NCBI GenBank assembly: GCA_019671135.1
Contig: JAHRHY010000006.1
Location: 2,294,001-2,358,000 of the forward strand
Source: Linnemannia hyalina
Lineage: Eukaryota > Mortierellomycota > Mortierellomycetes > Mortierellales > Mortierellaceae
Direction of reading: 5' to 3'
Length of the DNA: 64,000 nt
The notes below the pieces were generated by a model. It worked only from the letters and a program-made list of their open reading frames with translations. It did no database searches and was not told where the DNA came from. Position 1 is the stretch's first letter; every line of letters begins with the position of its first letter. Positions 1 to 13,195 of this stretch are shown here, in pieces. Both the position numbers and the translations under genes were made by a program.

Positions 1-1014
1 TTTCCGCGGAACTACAGGGTGACATGTCTCTCATTTTTAATTTTGTGAACAATAACACGTCGCAAGCATGCAATGTAATTCATTTCTCATAGAGCGTTCA
101 TTTGAAAATGTCTGGCTAGACCTTTTCGAATAAGCGCGGTACATGTTTTTGGGAGGCTTTTTTGTGCGGACAAAACAGCGTGTGCTTGGTCCTCTTACTT
201 TTTTTCTACGGAAGTTTATTTTGACATGGTGTTTGTTCGCAAGCATGGACGGCAAGTGTTGATCCACTTCTCCTCCTCTTTTTGTCAATGTTCCAAAGCA
301 TGCTCCGTTATCCCATTGGGAATCAAAGAGCATTTTCTCTGTAAACAAAGAAGTCTTGATGGAAGCAAAACGCATTTTTTTTTGAGCGAGGATGTTTTCT
401 CCATTCTTTACACCGGAAGCGCAGGCATGCCCTCGTGTTCGCACGTTAGCTCATTTTTTTCTTTGTCTCTCGCTTTGCAGCATGGCTATTCTCGAGGGGC
501 AGAAGGAAGGAAGCGAGACGAGAAAAAAAACAAGTGGTTCATAGCGTGTTCTGGTGGACCCTTCCTAATTGCGAGAGGGCCCTTGGGCAGTACCACAGAG
601 CGAGGAACAGAGTTGTCTTGAGTAAAGAAAAGGAAGACAAAATATTCCTAGCTTGTATGGTCCAATTACTGTCTAGTCTTACTGGCAAAAGAGAAGAACA
701 AGCGAATGAGTGGAGAGGCAAAGAGAGAGGGGGAGAGAGTCCTCGCGTGAAAGAGGGCGAGAAACATCGACAGTCATATAGGTTGGTTTGGTAGACCAAT
801 GTCCGTTCATAAGTGTTTCATCGTTTGGTTGCGCATGCTTCTTTGCTTTAGTGACAATTCGATCTCGCGACGATTTTTCTCATGCACCCTGTTCTTAAAC
901 CTTCGCTCGCATGAACACGACAGATCATACCACTGGTGCCATCTTCTTCTCGCCTCCTCTCTCTTCTTCTTCCGGCGTATAGGAAAATGAAAAGAAATAG
1001 TGAGAAGGGACGAA

Positions 1015-1044
1015 GATAGAGAGAGAGAGAGAGAGAGCGAGAGG
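1015..1044. repeat. (GA)n microsatellite
   Basis: A run of about ten GA dinucleotides, slightly interrupted at its end, inside gene-free DNA. Confidence 0.9.
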
Positions 1045-4000
1045 ACGGGAAGAAGTAACGCGAAAGAAGAGGACACATAACACACCAAAATTGATATTGT
1101 TAATATTATCCTTTATCCTTCCTTCTCAAATGCGCTTTCCCTTTGCCAAGAGAGAGATTCGACAAAGCACTTCATCTCAAGACCGCGAACTGACCCACTT
1201 TTCTCATCTCTTGCACACTCATTCCTCTTTTTTTCTCCTTCTGCGGCCCACACCATCGTAGTTTTGCCAATCGATAAATCTGACACTCTATTCTTTGCCA
1301 CATCTCGAATGCATGGCATTATCTAACACTGTGCATCATTGACGTTGTGTTCGGCAACACGCACAACACTGTGCATGCTCCTTAATTAGCCATCCATGTT
1401 CCATTGCTCTCGATAGAAGCGTGTAGCCAAAAAAAAAAAGTTGACAAAGAACCCCACCATTCATGCTTTGTGCACTTATTTAGGCACAATAATACAATGA
1501 AAGACAAATAGCCTACTGCTACTGATAGGCTTTTGTGGTCCGTGCGAGTCTCGCATCTGGATTTGTCCCAGAGTTGTTCAGCTTACGCCCACTGTTCCCT
1601 CACTTTCTCACTGTCACTATTCAATCTCAAGTCTGTCTTTCTGCCTGTCACTGCATCGTCCTTTCCCATGACAAAGCAGTGATGTCGTAAGAATAGGAGA
1701 AACGCAGAGAGACAGAGAAGGTAACTAGACTGCTTTTGATTATGTGCAATCAAGTGCAAAAACCACTATTAGAGCTAAAGCTAGTCCAGGAAATGATGGG
1801 ATCGCTCATCTATTCGGCGGAGACCTGTTGCTGACTGTGTGATTCTTTTCTACTCTCTTTCTTTTTGTGGTGGTGGTCATCTTGGTGTTTGTTGACCGTC
1901 GTTGTTCCGCAAGTCCGTAAAAATCACCGAAGAAAGTACATGAGAATCAAGATCCAGTCGTTTATCCTTTCACCTCCTTTGCCTCCCCCACCTTTTTTTC
2001 TTTCTCTTTTTCAAAGCGCAACAGATAATAGACAGTGGCATAACACATCATTTGCATGTCGCCTTTTGTCGCACAAAACTGGTAAGATCAAGAGGTCTAG
2101 TCTGGCTACAACAAAGACTATGCAAGATCTCACAGGGGAATCAACGATGTAAGAAAAACTTCGAGCCCGATCATGGAATCCTCTCATCGCTGGACCCTTT
2201 TTTTGCTTGTTAGTCTTACCCTCCCTGTCTTCCTATCGTTTGTTCGTGTTTGTTTATCATTTTACCTTCTGTGATTGATATGGACGTTCGAACAGTTTAT
2301 TTCTTTGGGCGTCTGTGCTAAAGCATAATGGTACTTTTTCATTCCCTTACCCCATCTCCCCTATGAACAAGAAATAACACTAATAGAACTAGCGTTTGGG
2401 GGACGTAACCTTGCATGAAGTTCTCAAGCAATTTTTTCTGAACTCATCATCGCCATCGCCTTTTTTTATGACAACAAACAAGGACGCAAGTATGCAAGCA
2501 AGCAAGCGGACCAGTAAGCATTCAAGCAACCATGATGCACTATTCTTTTTGCTCTTTCGTTCATCATGACACACTGGAAGTTGTTTTCTTCATGCCATGC
2601 TAGTTGTTACGCTGTTAAAGAAAAGAACGCCCCCCTTCAACGAATCTACACCGTACACGAAACCGCATATGTACATACACCAACGGAAGAAAAAAAACCC
2701 CCTCGCAAGTCTATCGTCACTAGCACAAAGGAAGTGCAAGTACGGTTAGTAAAGGCGTCCGTTTTTTTTTCTTTCTACGCTCACCTTTGTTTGTTTGTTT
2801 GGATCAGACGGAGGTATTTTCGGTTGTTTTTCCCTCTCTTGCTCTTCTAGCTCCCAAAACCGTCATTCCCTGTCTCCCTCTACTTTTTCGACTCCTCTTT
2901 CCCTCAGTCTAGTCGGGTTGAGTCCCCAAAACTATCTATGCAAGAGGTTTGTACGTACGACATGGGTGATAAAAAAAGCAGTTTGTTGGCTTGTTGATAT
3001 GGTTTCTCTCTTACCTATTTGCTAGTGTTGTTCTACTACACGTGGATGACCTTGCGCATCCCTTCCCGCTCGCATCTTCCCTGCCAACTTGGAGAAGCTA
3101 TGCCTTTCGGCGCGTCTTGGATCTCCGAATGCCACGAAAGTTATCTAAAAAAGGATGCGCCTCAAAAAACTATGAAACACCATAGTGCCAGTCATTCATT
3201 CAATTGAATTTCTCTAGGAAAAAGGTGTCTTGTTAGAAAGCACATGTGCACTCCACTTAAAACAAAGAACGCCTTTATTGCATGTGCTTGAAAACAACGG
3301 TTTAGATATACTTGCCGCCCACGAATTAGTGGTACACACAAAGAGCAAAGGATGGCGAAGAACCAATTGGAAGCACGATTGTGCGCATTCTCTTTACCCT
3401 ATCTACGCGAAACGTGGCACTTTTTTTTCTTCTTTCCTTTCTTTGACACCTTTACCTCTCGTAAAGAAGAGAAATGTACTACAGCAAGCTTCCATCTACA
3501 AAAGAGACGGAGAGTCGTAAATAGCATGGTTCCCCTCCCCCCTTTCTTACATCCTCGCACATCGTGTTGCTAATAATGTGCTCAGAGCCCTTTTTCTGTG
3601 TGTAGTCTTTCTTGTTGCAGTCTCCTGCCGTTGTTCCTCTCTCTCTCTCTTTTCTTTATGTGTCTGTGCCCCTTCACCCCATCTCTCTGATCTTTGCGTT
3701 TCGACATCCGCCCTATGAGCACCACTGCTTATGCACGGTGATGTCGATTGTTCGGATGCTTTCTCTCTCTCACTTTCATTTTTCTTCGCGCGCAAAAGCT
3801 GCCATCAAAGAGAAAGAAACTCACTACGAACATTGAGGGGGAAAGACAGACAGCGAAAGTGTGTGTGTTTGTGTGTGGGTATGAATGAAAAAGAATCACC
3901 CCCATGTTTCGTCCTAGCGCAGTGTGTTGCCACCTTGATGAAAAAGAGTCAGAGTCGGGATCGCTCTTTTTCCTTTCTTTCTCCCAGACTTTGTGTGTTT

Positions 4001-5356
4001 TGTTGTACTTTAGTTATCTCCTACTTGAATGAACCACATACATACATATACACATACTCGCTCTCTTTCTCTCTCATCTTCTCTCATCCTCGTTATCCCT
4101 CCTTTGCACCGAAAATGGAAGAATTGAGCCCTACAGACAGGTAGATGTACGAAACAGACGCGTTTCAAACTGTACAAGTGCGTAGTACAATAGATAAAGC
4201 GCACAAAGACATCCAGCAAATCCAAGTTTCTGATTGGTAGTCGGTTCGACCATATCATCATTTTGGGTCAAGGAGATCCGTGCAGCGTACACAAAAAAGA
4301 AAACTGTATTTTTTTTTAAAGCAGGGAAACTTGGTCTGGCAATACAAGCAAGCAGTCAAGACGAAGAAAAAAACAAGAAGGGCAGCCAAGCAAGCAAGGA
4401 TGGCCTAGCAGACAAGGACTATAGAAATAAGAGCCGTCAGGATGAAGATATGACAAACTGCAAGGGGACATGACGATGCAAATAAAGTACAAGCGTGCAG
4501 GGGTACTTTTTCATTCATTCATTTCATCCATTCATTCTCGTCCTAGTTCAAGGCGACAGCAAGTGGCAAGTTGGAAAGTTGGAAAGGTGAATGTGCGGAG
4601 TGAGTGCTCCAGACTCAGTTGAAATGGCACTCACACATATACACGCCAAACACACCTGATATGCGCTTCTTTCACTGTCAGGATATCTCTTCTTCCCTCC
4701 TCATCCTCGCCTTCCTATCTTCCTCTCCAATTCCTGCTTGCCAGCTCTATAGCCCTGTCGCAAGGGACTCAAGTCATCAACACGGTGCGCTCTCTCCTCT
4801 TTCTACCCTCCGCATCCTCGAGCTCATTTTTCCAAAGTATACTGTCGTTCTTTTTCTTGATCGGAAAGGGTCTAGATACAGCTTTCGTGTATTCTCGGAC
4901 CCACTTTGTTGTTGGGAAAAGTATTCAGTCTTTCCCTTTCATTCAGTAGTCGACTTTGTTATTCTCCATCCATTTCGCCAGGTTACTTGCTTTCTTTTCA
5001 CGCTAAAAAAACCTCCCCCCTCCTCCTCTTTTCCGTAGTCTCCTCCTTCTCTTTCCCCCAACAGGAAAGAAAAACACTCAATTAATCCTCCCATGCGGGA
5101 AAATTGCATGCAAAAGAACACCATGGGTGTAGTTCTATCTATTCCTTCTTCTCTCCATCCTTTGCCTCGTCTCTTCGTCCGTGTAGGTCGTGGGGTGCAT
5201 CTTGTTGTCCCCCCTCATCCCCTTCCCCCCCTTTTCCATTCCTTTTCATGTTTCCAAAATGCATTACCGCTATTGCTCGATTAAATAAGATCAGGGACCA
5301 AAAAAAACAACCAAGGAACAACAACACCCATCCACCCATCTGCACCCACGAGTTTG

Positions 5357-5400
5357 AGCAAGAGAGAGAGAGAGAGAGAGAGAGATTGAGAGAGATTGAG
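5357..5400. repeat. (GA)n microsatellite with GATTGA units
   Basis: About a dozen GA units followed by two AGAGATTG-type units. A second GA-rich patch lies at about 5765-5824, just 3' of PSF2. Confidence 0.9.
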
Positions 5401-5884
5401 GGAGGATACAACACAAATCTGAGGGTGTGAAAAAAGACCATCAGAAACCTGCCCCTTCTTTTTTTGTCTGTCTTTTTTTGATACCACCCACCCACCCACC
5501 CCTTTAGTCATGCCTTTGTTTTTTTTTGTTTTGTTTGTTTTGTGTACTCCATTTTTTTCGAGTCAACGTCCACATAAAAAAGGAGGACAGAGAGAAACAC
5601 ATCTTGATGGTGAGTTGATTTTTGAGGCATTGGAAGAATAAACTCGATCGAAGGAGACACAAACGCCTTTTTTTTTCTTAGAGCCAACATGGACACATCT
5701 CTTCCACGAAAACAAACACGATTGACCAATAGTAAGGAGTCAAAATAAGACGAGAAATAGACACAGAGAGGAAGAGAGAGAAAAAAAAGAGAGAGAGAGG
5801 AGGAGGACGAGGAGAGAGAGAGAGGACAAGAGGAAGGGTCAATAGTAATGTAAGAAACAAAGAATACAGTTGAAACAGAACAAT

Positions 5885-8373
5885 TTAATTCATTCGCGAC
5901 CCTTGCGTCGATTGGAATCGGCGAGACGACTCGGGAATAGTAGAACTGGAGTACGATGCCTTGCCGTCAAAATCCGTCGCGTTGGCGCCGCCGTACCGCC
6001 CATCCATGCTGAGGCTGCTGTTCCCGTAGTGATCATAGTCATAGGGGTTGTCGTTGTTGGGGTTTCCTGCTACTGCAGGTCTCAGTTTTTGGATCTCAAA
6101 GAACGCCTTGGTGAAGAAGGGTCGGATCTCGTTAATTTCCATCAGCCCGATGTTATCCATCTAAAGAGCACGCATTGAATGGAACAACAAAACGCGTAGC
6201 AAAGAAAAGAACCAAAAAAATAATAGGGAAAAAGCAAACAGATGTGTGTCAATGGACCAATCAAGAACGTGGTATTAATATTTGTCGTTGAACACAGACA
6301 GAACCCACGCAGAAGAAATGGCCAGGGCTCTGTCGACTTCTCTCGTTGGTCCTTGCAAAGTCTTTTTTTTCCTTCCTTTCTTTGATCGATTATCCCTGCT
6401 TTCATGCTCCTCTCCATTTGTATGCCTGTCAAGATATTCATGCCTCCGTCCAGTTGTCGTCTTTCCTTCTTTCGTCTGGTTCTTCCCGTCACTTCGTTCT
6501 GTCGCTTCTATCGTCTGACCTAAACCTCTGTTCGTCTGTCTCATGCCCCCTGACACAAATTCTCATATTCATTTATGCCTTTTCTGCTCCTGTGTTCGCG
6601 AAAATTCATGGAGCATGAGGCGGACAAGCAATAGTGAAGTAGAATCAGGTATCCAAATAACAAACAAACGGACAACAACAACAACAACAAAAAGATCCAT
6701 GTCTCTGGTTGTTTGTTTGTATGTAGCAAATGACATACCTGAAGATAACTTTCTCCTAATGAGTGCACACCCTGACGGGCTTTACTTTGTCTAGCCTCTC
6801 GCAGGTCCTTCAGCAGTGTCCTCGTAGCGTCTGCTGACGGGATATCATCCATTGCGCTATTAACATTTACATCAAATACAGAGGGGAGAAAATAGGCGTG
6901 GGATGATTAATTCTTAAGTCCAGTCCTTTTGTTTGCGGTTTGTTTACATTCAAGAACAAGTGTGATTCCAGGCGGTCAATGAGCTATATCTGGTTGATCG
7001 TTAATGCAAATCGACGATGAAGCGCAAAATTCAATTGCGTCCTCGTTTCTCCTCATGTTCCCCCCCTCTTTTTGTCATCTTGGAGCTGACCCTTCTTTTG
7101 CACTTTCTCCACTTTGTGCCCTTGTTATTATTGACGTTTTATCATCAAACAGGAAATATCCTTCTTTTCGTTCATTTTACTCATTGTCCTTTGTCTGATT
7201 TGTCTTAGTCAATGCGGAAAATCCTCATTCGACTTAATACGCGCTCCTTATTCCTTGCCAGATTTTCCTTATCCAAATGTGGACCTTCCTCCTCCTCCAA
7301 TCTATCAATCTAGAACAAACGATCGCAACTTCTCTTCTTTGCCTTTTCCTTTGCCTTTTCCTTTGCCCTATCCTTTGCCATCCTTTGCCATCCTTTGCCA
7401 TCCTTTGTCCTATCCCATCATTCTCCTTTGACCTGTGTCCTTTGTCCTTTGTCATTCTCCTTTAACCTTCTCCTTCGTCGTTCTATTTTCCTGTTGGACG
7501 ATGCGAAGAAAATCGCTAACCCTCCCAGTATTTCTCCGCGTAATTTCTTGCCATTCTTTACTCCTAGATGATCTCTGACAAAATATAACTTACTTTTCTA
7601 ACAACAGCTGCGCGATCTCCATATAGTGATACGGCATATAACTGAACCGCACGTCATTCGTCTCCTCCTCCTTCAACGTCCTTGTCAACGCCTCTAAAAA
7701 AAAACAAAAGCAAAAAAAGAAAAGTAAAAACCCCCAGTGAGCGAGGGCAAGATCGGATTTTTTGGTGGCGTTAATTATTTGGTATCCTAATTAATAGCCT
7801 CTCCAACCTTTTTTTTTTTTTTGTAGGGAAGGAAGGTGGGATTTACCGACGGTCATCCAGGCAGGGACGCGAATGTTGCATTTATGCTTCTTTTTGAGTG
7901 AGATGGCCATCCAGAGCGGGACCTTGTTTGTTCGCAACGGTTTTAATGCTGGTAGTGTTCCCTATACAATCAAATACCCCCAAACCAAAAAAAAAAAAAA
8001 AAAAAAAAATTGCGAAAAGATGACAAGAGGGGTCAGTTCCAAAAGTCCAAAATTGCAAAATGCAAAGATAAACACTTCCTTGCAGGGAAGAGTCTGGGGT
8101 GCCGCTCTTTCGAAAGGGGTCCATGGTTATTTATGTCCTGACACTATTTCTTCTTCCATAGCCTAGTAGTCCCTTTTTTCTTCGTCCCCTTCCCCCTTGC
8201 TCCTGTTGCAAAAAAAAAAAAAAAAAAGACGGACAAGGACAAAAACTCACCGAGAGCAATTCGAGATCTGTCCGGGTGTCGATGGCGGCCTCGATCTCGA
8301 TGAGCTCATTCTCGGCCAGGAACTCGATTTCCAGGGGCGTCAGTCCGTTCTTGAGGTGTCTTGGTAATGCCAT
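5885..8373 (-). CDS. PSF2: DNA replication complex GINS protein PSF2
   Basis: Subunit of the GINS tetramer (Sld5-Psf1-Psf2-Psf3), which joins Mcm2-7 and Cdc45 in the CMG replicative helicase in the nucleus. Five exons: 8251-8373, 7847-7961, 7594-7693, 6739-6856, 5885-6160. Phases close exactly and give 243 residues, a little longer than the family's usual 185-220. The opening LTPLEIEFLAENELIEI, the central VPLWMAISLKKKHKCNI, MPYHYMEIAQLLLENA and the late LMEINEIRPFF are all hallmark Psf2 blocks. The start at 8373 is the only ATG ahead of the conserved block. The last roughly 45 residues are a Ser/Asn/Gly-rich tail. Introns contain a 23-base A run and a decanucleotide tandem repeat. It lies 415 bp from RPS3, same strand. 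Confidence 0.95.
7336..7412. repeat. Tandem repeat of TCCTTTGCCA-type units in PSF2 intron 3
   Basis: Two 12-base TTTGCCTTTTCC units are followed by four roughly 10-base TCCTTTGCCA units. All lie within the 737-base intron between PSF2 exons 3 and 4. Confidence 0.85.
7987..8009. repeat. A23 homopolymer in PSF2 intron 1
   Basis: Twenty-three A on the plus strand, so U23 in the PSF2 pre-mRNA, about 25 bases upstream of the exon 2 acceptor. It could act as an extended polypyrimidine tract. A shorter A run lies near the donor at about 8211-8227. Confidence 0.9.
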
Positions 8374-8788
8374 TCCTTATTATGTCTGCTTTGTTCTGCA
8401 GTGTTGATGTCCGTTTGTGTTAGGGTGATGTGATGTGTGGAAAGGTGTTGTTTCTGCTGGTTTCACCAAACATAACCCTCGCACCAAGGCCTGTGACTGC
8501 TTTCTATTGTCTCTCTCTCCTCTCGTGTCATATCATACGCGTGCAGAAAGAGAGTGTTGCTTTCTCCCCAAGCCATTGACTGGCCGTTTTTGTCGCCACC
8601 ACTTTGCCCAACACGCGACAAACATGCTCTGCTCTGCGAAAGCAAAAATAACAGCAAGAAACATGGTCCCCGTGTCGATGAATAGAAGCGCAACCTTTTC
8701 GCAGAGTACAACATATCAAAAGGAAAGCAAAGGTATCAGGGGTTTTTTTGGGATTTATTCTTAAAACATGCGCAGAAAGGCAAGGTTT
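8374..8788. other. Intergenic: PSF2 upstream / RPS3 downstream region
   Basis: Separates the RPS3 stop from the PSF2 start on the same strand. It must contain the RPS3 3' end and the PSF2 promoter. I see no gene and no clear promoter element. Confidence 0.6.
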
Positions 8789-10162
8789 TTAAGCCTCAAC
8801 GGGGGCAACGGCGACGGGGGCAACAACCTCCTCGCGAGACTCAGAGACGGGGGCGAGGATAGGGGCCTCCTCCTTGGGCTCCATGATGGTGACCATATCG
8901 GGAAGAGGGGTCTTGGGGCCCATCTTTCCAGTGGGGTCCCAGGGCAACATGATCTTGACCTTGACTCCCAAAACTCCCTGGCGCAAGAGAACGTGGCGGA
9001 CGGCGGTATCGACGAAGTCCTTGGTGGGCTGACCAGAGTGGATCATGAATCCGTCAACGAACTTCATGGCCTTGGCACGGGCACCACGGAGCTTTCCAGA
9101 GACAACAACCTCGCAACCCTTGGCACCAGACTCCATGATGTAACGGACAACACCGTAGCAGGCACGGCGGACGGCAACACCGTTGAGGAGCTTGTACTTG
9201 AGGGACTCGCACTGGGCAATAGCGCAGAGACCACGGAAGGAAACCTTCTCGGCGTAGAGCTCGACGGTGTTCTCGGGGAACTTGAAACGCTTCTGGACCA
9301 AGGAGGTCAACTCGCGGATGCGACGGCCCTGGACACCGAGAATCTCCTGGGTCTGGGTGGCACGGATGATGATCTCGGTACGGGCGGGGGTAACGCGAAC
9401 CTCGACACCAGAGTAACCCTCAGCAGCGAGCTCGCGCTGGAAGAACTCGTTCAACTCGGCGTAGAAAACACCATCGGCGACGAACTATTAGTTTTTTGTT
9501 AGAATTCAAACCAATTGGTGATGGTGATAAGTTAGTTTATGGTTCATGTTTCTCGTCTTCTTGCTGTTATTGACTGTATTGTTTTCCTGCGTTGTTATGA
9601 CCCAGGTGGCATAGGTTGGTGATAATCGAATAGGTGTAATTGATAGTTGAGAGTCGAGTATTGGTGGTCTGGCGATAAAGTATTCCGTTGCTGTTGTTGT
9701 GGTGGTAGTTAACCTGTTCGGAATTTGCTGTGTTTGTTGTTTTTGCTATCGACTAGACAGATGTCAACAACTGAATTGACTTGGCGCAGGTGAAGTGGTG
9801 GCCGAGCTGAATTGGATGATGGAATCCATGAAGATCGAGTCAGGTCGACTAATTCCTGGAGCCCATAACAACCACGATACTCTTTCCATGGTGGTGCCGC
9901 ACTTTTCATAGAGGCGTCGAGCTGTTGGACCTTGTAAGGGTCGAGTCGTTTCCGGTTCTTGGATCATAATGGTACCCTCTTGCTGGTTCCAATAAATAAA
10001 ACTCCATCCTGGTAATTGGTGAATGGCTTTTTTTCGAGATTGCTGCTTGTTGCTTGTGCGACTCCTGTGCTTTAGCCCCTGCGGTTGGTTCCTGAGACGG
10101 CAGAGAAGGATCGGGAAGAAGCGACTTGCCTTTCTCTTCTTGCTAATCTGAGCGGAGGCCAT
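8789..10162 (-). CDS. RPS3: 40S ribosomal protein S3 (uS3)
   Basis: Small-subunit ribosomal protein at the mRNA entry channel. Two exons, 10130-10162 and 8789-9484, encode 242 residues, matching the family length of about 240. Exon 1 encodes only [11 protein letters not shown]. Exon 2 opens with [15 protein letters not shown] and runs through the KH-type RNA-binding region ([15 protein letters not shown]) and the conserved C-terminal domain ([18 protein letters not shown]). The 645-base intron starts with GC rather than GT (AAG|GCAAGT) and ends in TAG; no GT donor at this place keeps the family sequence. The coding strand is strongly biased towards C/G third bases, as expected for a highly expressed gene, which also leaves a long antisense open frame. 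I looked for C/D snoRNA boxes in the intron and found none convincing. Confidence 0.97.
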
Positions 10163-10354
10163 TTTGATCAAGTGGATGATTTGTGGGTGAAAGAGGGGGA
10201 TTCCACGATTCCAGTTGCCGACGTTTATTTATCGACCATCAAAAAATTTTTGGATTGAAAAGGCGGTGGCTTAGATTCAATCCATCTCTCTCTTTTTCTT
10301 TTTATTGGCTGGGCGAGTGTTCCGTAGGCGTGTACTGTGGGGGGATCTAGTGAA

Positions 10355-13195
10355 CTATTGCACGGCAACAAGGGCCTTCTGCGAGAAGAACCGCACATCA
10401 TTGTCGGTATCCTCGGACAACTTGACCAGGGCAGGCTTGAGCTGCTGGTCAACAAGGGGCTTGGTATCAGGGTTCTGTGACAACACAGGGATCAATGCTT
10501 CTATCGATTTTGCAACATTGAAGCGGATGTTGGGGATCGGGTCCGACACCAGGTTGGTCACCGTCGGCAGGATATAGTCACGAGTCACCTCAGGCGTCAC
10601 TGCCGGTGCCATCTCCTATTTAAAGGAAAGAGTGTTCAAGGAAATATTAGCTTGTGTCGCTGACGTAGAAGGTGCTATCGAAACATTAATGGTGTTCAAC
10701 AATTAGTCCAAAGGATACGTACTGTGATGGCAAAGATGGTGGTCATTCTGTACAGGTAATTGGGGTGGGTGCCCATGGCAAGAACCTTGGGGATGATGGT
10801 CTGTTTCGCCCAATCGACACCAAAGACCTCAGTCAACTTGCGCAAGTTCACTGTGGCAGCCTCACGGATCGAGAATACACTGTCGCCCAACCACGACATG
10901 CAAAGAGCTCCCAACTTCTCGTCGAAGAACTCGACTCCCAGCTGAGTGGCCAAGAGGGGAATGTAATCGATGATCGCCAAACGCACGCGCCACTGCTTGT
11001 CCTCAGCCAATTCGACAATGGCAGGCAACAACGACTGTGAAAGGAGCTCGATACCGATGACATTGTTGACTGTCTCCAACTTTGAAATAATGTTCAGACG
11101 TACGTCGGGGAATTCGTCCTTGAGAAGCTGCAAAAACAGAGGCAACAAGTGCTCGGTCGTTGATTCCTTGCCTAGAATAGGTGCTAGGCCGCTGATCTGC
11201 ATCGCCAAAGCTGCGCGAACGTGCTGCGAGGTATCGGTGACCATGTCCTTGACACAAGGCAAGATATAGTTGAGGATCGTCTCCTTGTCTACCAACTGAG
11301 CGAAACCTATAGAAGAAAAGACATTTGAGCGTGAGTCGTCTACTTCAGAATACAATTCATGAAAACAGAAGTAAAATACTGTCAAAAATTGTCATATTGT
11401 TCAACATACCAGGGACTTGTCCTGCGGCGGCAGTCCTGACCTCGGCCTCGTTATCCTTCAACAGGCGAACAAATGCACTGACTAAGTCGTCGCGTGTGAT
11501 GTCCTCGCCGACTGCTTTGCTCAACTATCAGAGCGCAAGTACAAACACCAAGGTTAGTTTCCTTTATATATCGCCATGAGAGATGAGTACGCGACAGCTT
11601 CAAAAGTCAAGAATAAAAACGCACCTTGACAAAGTTATCGGCAATCATATAACGAACTCTCCATGACTTGTCGGCGACCATTGCCTTCAAGGGCTCTAAA
11701 AAGTAGGTCTTGTTCTCCTCGGGAGTGAGTTCCTCCGCAATGGCGACAAGGTCGGTAACGGTCAAAAGACGAACGGAATCCTGCTCATCCTGAGATAGTT
11801 TAGCGAAGAGGGGGATAATATCTGTGATGAGGTGCTCCTTGCTGACCTTCTTTGCGAATGCCTAGTAGTTGACATTGAAAGGGGGTTATGGGGTATTAGC
11901 TTTGATGCCTTCCTGGTCTGAGTATACACAGCGTTCATGTTGTAGAAAGAGAAAGAAGACGAGTGCTTACGCCCAGATGTGTGGCAGCGGCACGGCGGAC
12001 CATGGGGGTATCGTCAACGCAAAGTTGACCAAAGGACCTATCAGAGAACATCAAAGATGAAAAAAGAAAAAATTGTGGTCAATTCGTCTTCATTTTTTTC
12101 TCACACGCTTCCACTGTCTTTTTGTTCATCCAAACAGGGCATCGTACTTACTTGCGCATATCGTCCTGTGTGGCAGCCGAGGCCAGCGAGTAGCCGCAGG
12201 CATAGAGTCCGGTGGCACTGGTGCGACTCGTGAACCAGTCTCCCAAAGACAGGCGCTTGAGCAAAGGGGTGTAGTACTGCTCCAGCTGCGACTGATTCAA
12301 CAAGGGGCAGATCTTATTGAGCGACTCGACCGCCTGTTGTTTTTTTTGTTATTGTTGTGAACCACGCGGACAAAAACGAGGGGAAGGGGAAAAAAGGTAC
12401 GAAGGGACGGAAACAAAACGGAGAGTGAGTGAGTAAGTAGGTGTCAACGTTGCAAGCAAGCCATTCTTGCTTGATGCCGCAGAAACGTCTTTTCGTTTGC
12501 AGCGTGTCCCTCTCATGCTACTTTTGCAAGTAAGCAAAGCATTTCGTTTTGATGTCACCACAATGCCTTTTGGCGTCGTTGTTGTAGCGAGTCCTTGTCG
12601 CACTGTCGTGCTGTTTTCTGCGTCGTGTCCTTGTTTCCTGCTGAAAGTACACCGTTCGTATTGCTGGCAACCTGTCCTTGCTGTCTGCCACATTGACGCG
12701 TCCACGTAACAAAAGAGTCCAGACTGTTGCCGAGTCGCTTGTAAATTACCTTGTCGCGGACCATGGTCTCCTCGACGGCGGCAAGGTTTTCAAGAGGCTG
12801 CAGGAGGATATGTGCATACTGAGGGCCTCCAAGATATTCAACAAAGTCGCCCAGCTCTCCTGCCAACGTCAACAGCACCTCGTCCTCATCGTCAATCGAC
12901 TCTATGAACACATATAGTTACAGTTGCAGAAGCAAGTAAGTCACTGTTCGTAAAAAACAATAAGGAAAAAAAAGAAAACGAACAAGGTACAAAGAAGCTT
13001 GTTTGTTTTGCGGACAGTAGGAGCAGAGCAAGTACCATCGAGAAAGGGAATAAGCTCGTCGCGGGCGCGCTGTGGTCCGAGGGCGAGAGCGATGGTGTTG
13101 AGGCGCTTGATGGCGTTGAGCCTGAGGGAGACGTCGTCGTGACGGAGCTCGTCGATGAGGATGGCGATAGGATAGAGCTCTACTTCTGGATTCAT
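10355..13195 (-). CDS. TPD3: Protein phosphatase 2A scaffold subunit A (PR65/Tpd3)
   Basis: HEAT-repeat scaffold that holds the PP2A catalytic and B-type regulatory subunits. Eight exons: 13036-13195, 12750-12901, 12152-12333, 11971-12037, 11625-11861, 11410-11524, 10723-11306, 10355-10615. All phases close and give 585 residues, against about 590 in the family. Diagnostic blocks include the N-terminal [59 protein letters not shown] and the C-terminal [16 protein letters not shown]. The whole protein is tandem helical HEAT repeats with no extra domain. The start is the only ATG ahead of the conserved first repeat. It shares a 1.2-kb divergent upstream region with the WNK kinase gene. Confidence 0.96.

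Larger units (their letters stand above)
1..5884. other. Gene-poor, repeat-rich intergenic DNA
   Basis: I see no supported gene here. The longest open frames (up to about 145 codons) are rich in Leu/Phe/Ser or Arg/Glu because they run through CT or GA tracts, and none resembles a known protein. The stretch carries GA microsatellites, many T and A homopolymers, and scattered copies of the palindrome GCATGC. It lies downstream of the PSF2 stop, so it may hold that gene's 3' UTR and the flank of a gene left of the window. I found no tRNA- or rRNA-like sequence. Confidence 0.6.

Noticed and set aside
4180..4260. tRNA-like B box (GGTTCGACC) near 4240
   Set aside because: No matching A box at the right distance and no acceptor stem can be paired.
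8768..9502. A 244-codon plus-strand open frame opposite RPS3
   Set aside because: It is a shadow of the biased codon use of RPS3; its Gly/Leu/Asp-rich composition mirrors the antisense of that gene.
9485..10129. Possible intron-encoded C/D snoRNA in RPS3 (some animals carry one there)
   Set aside because: No RTGATGA followed by CTGA with terminal pairing on the sense strand.
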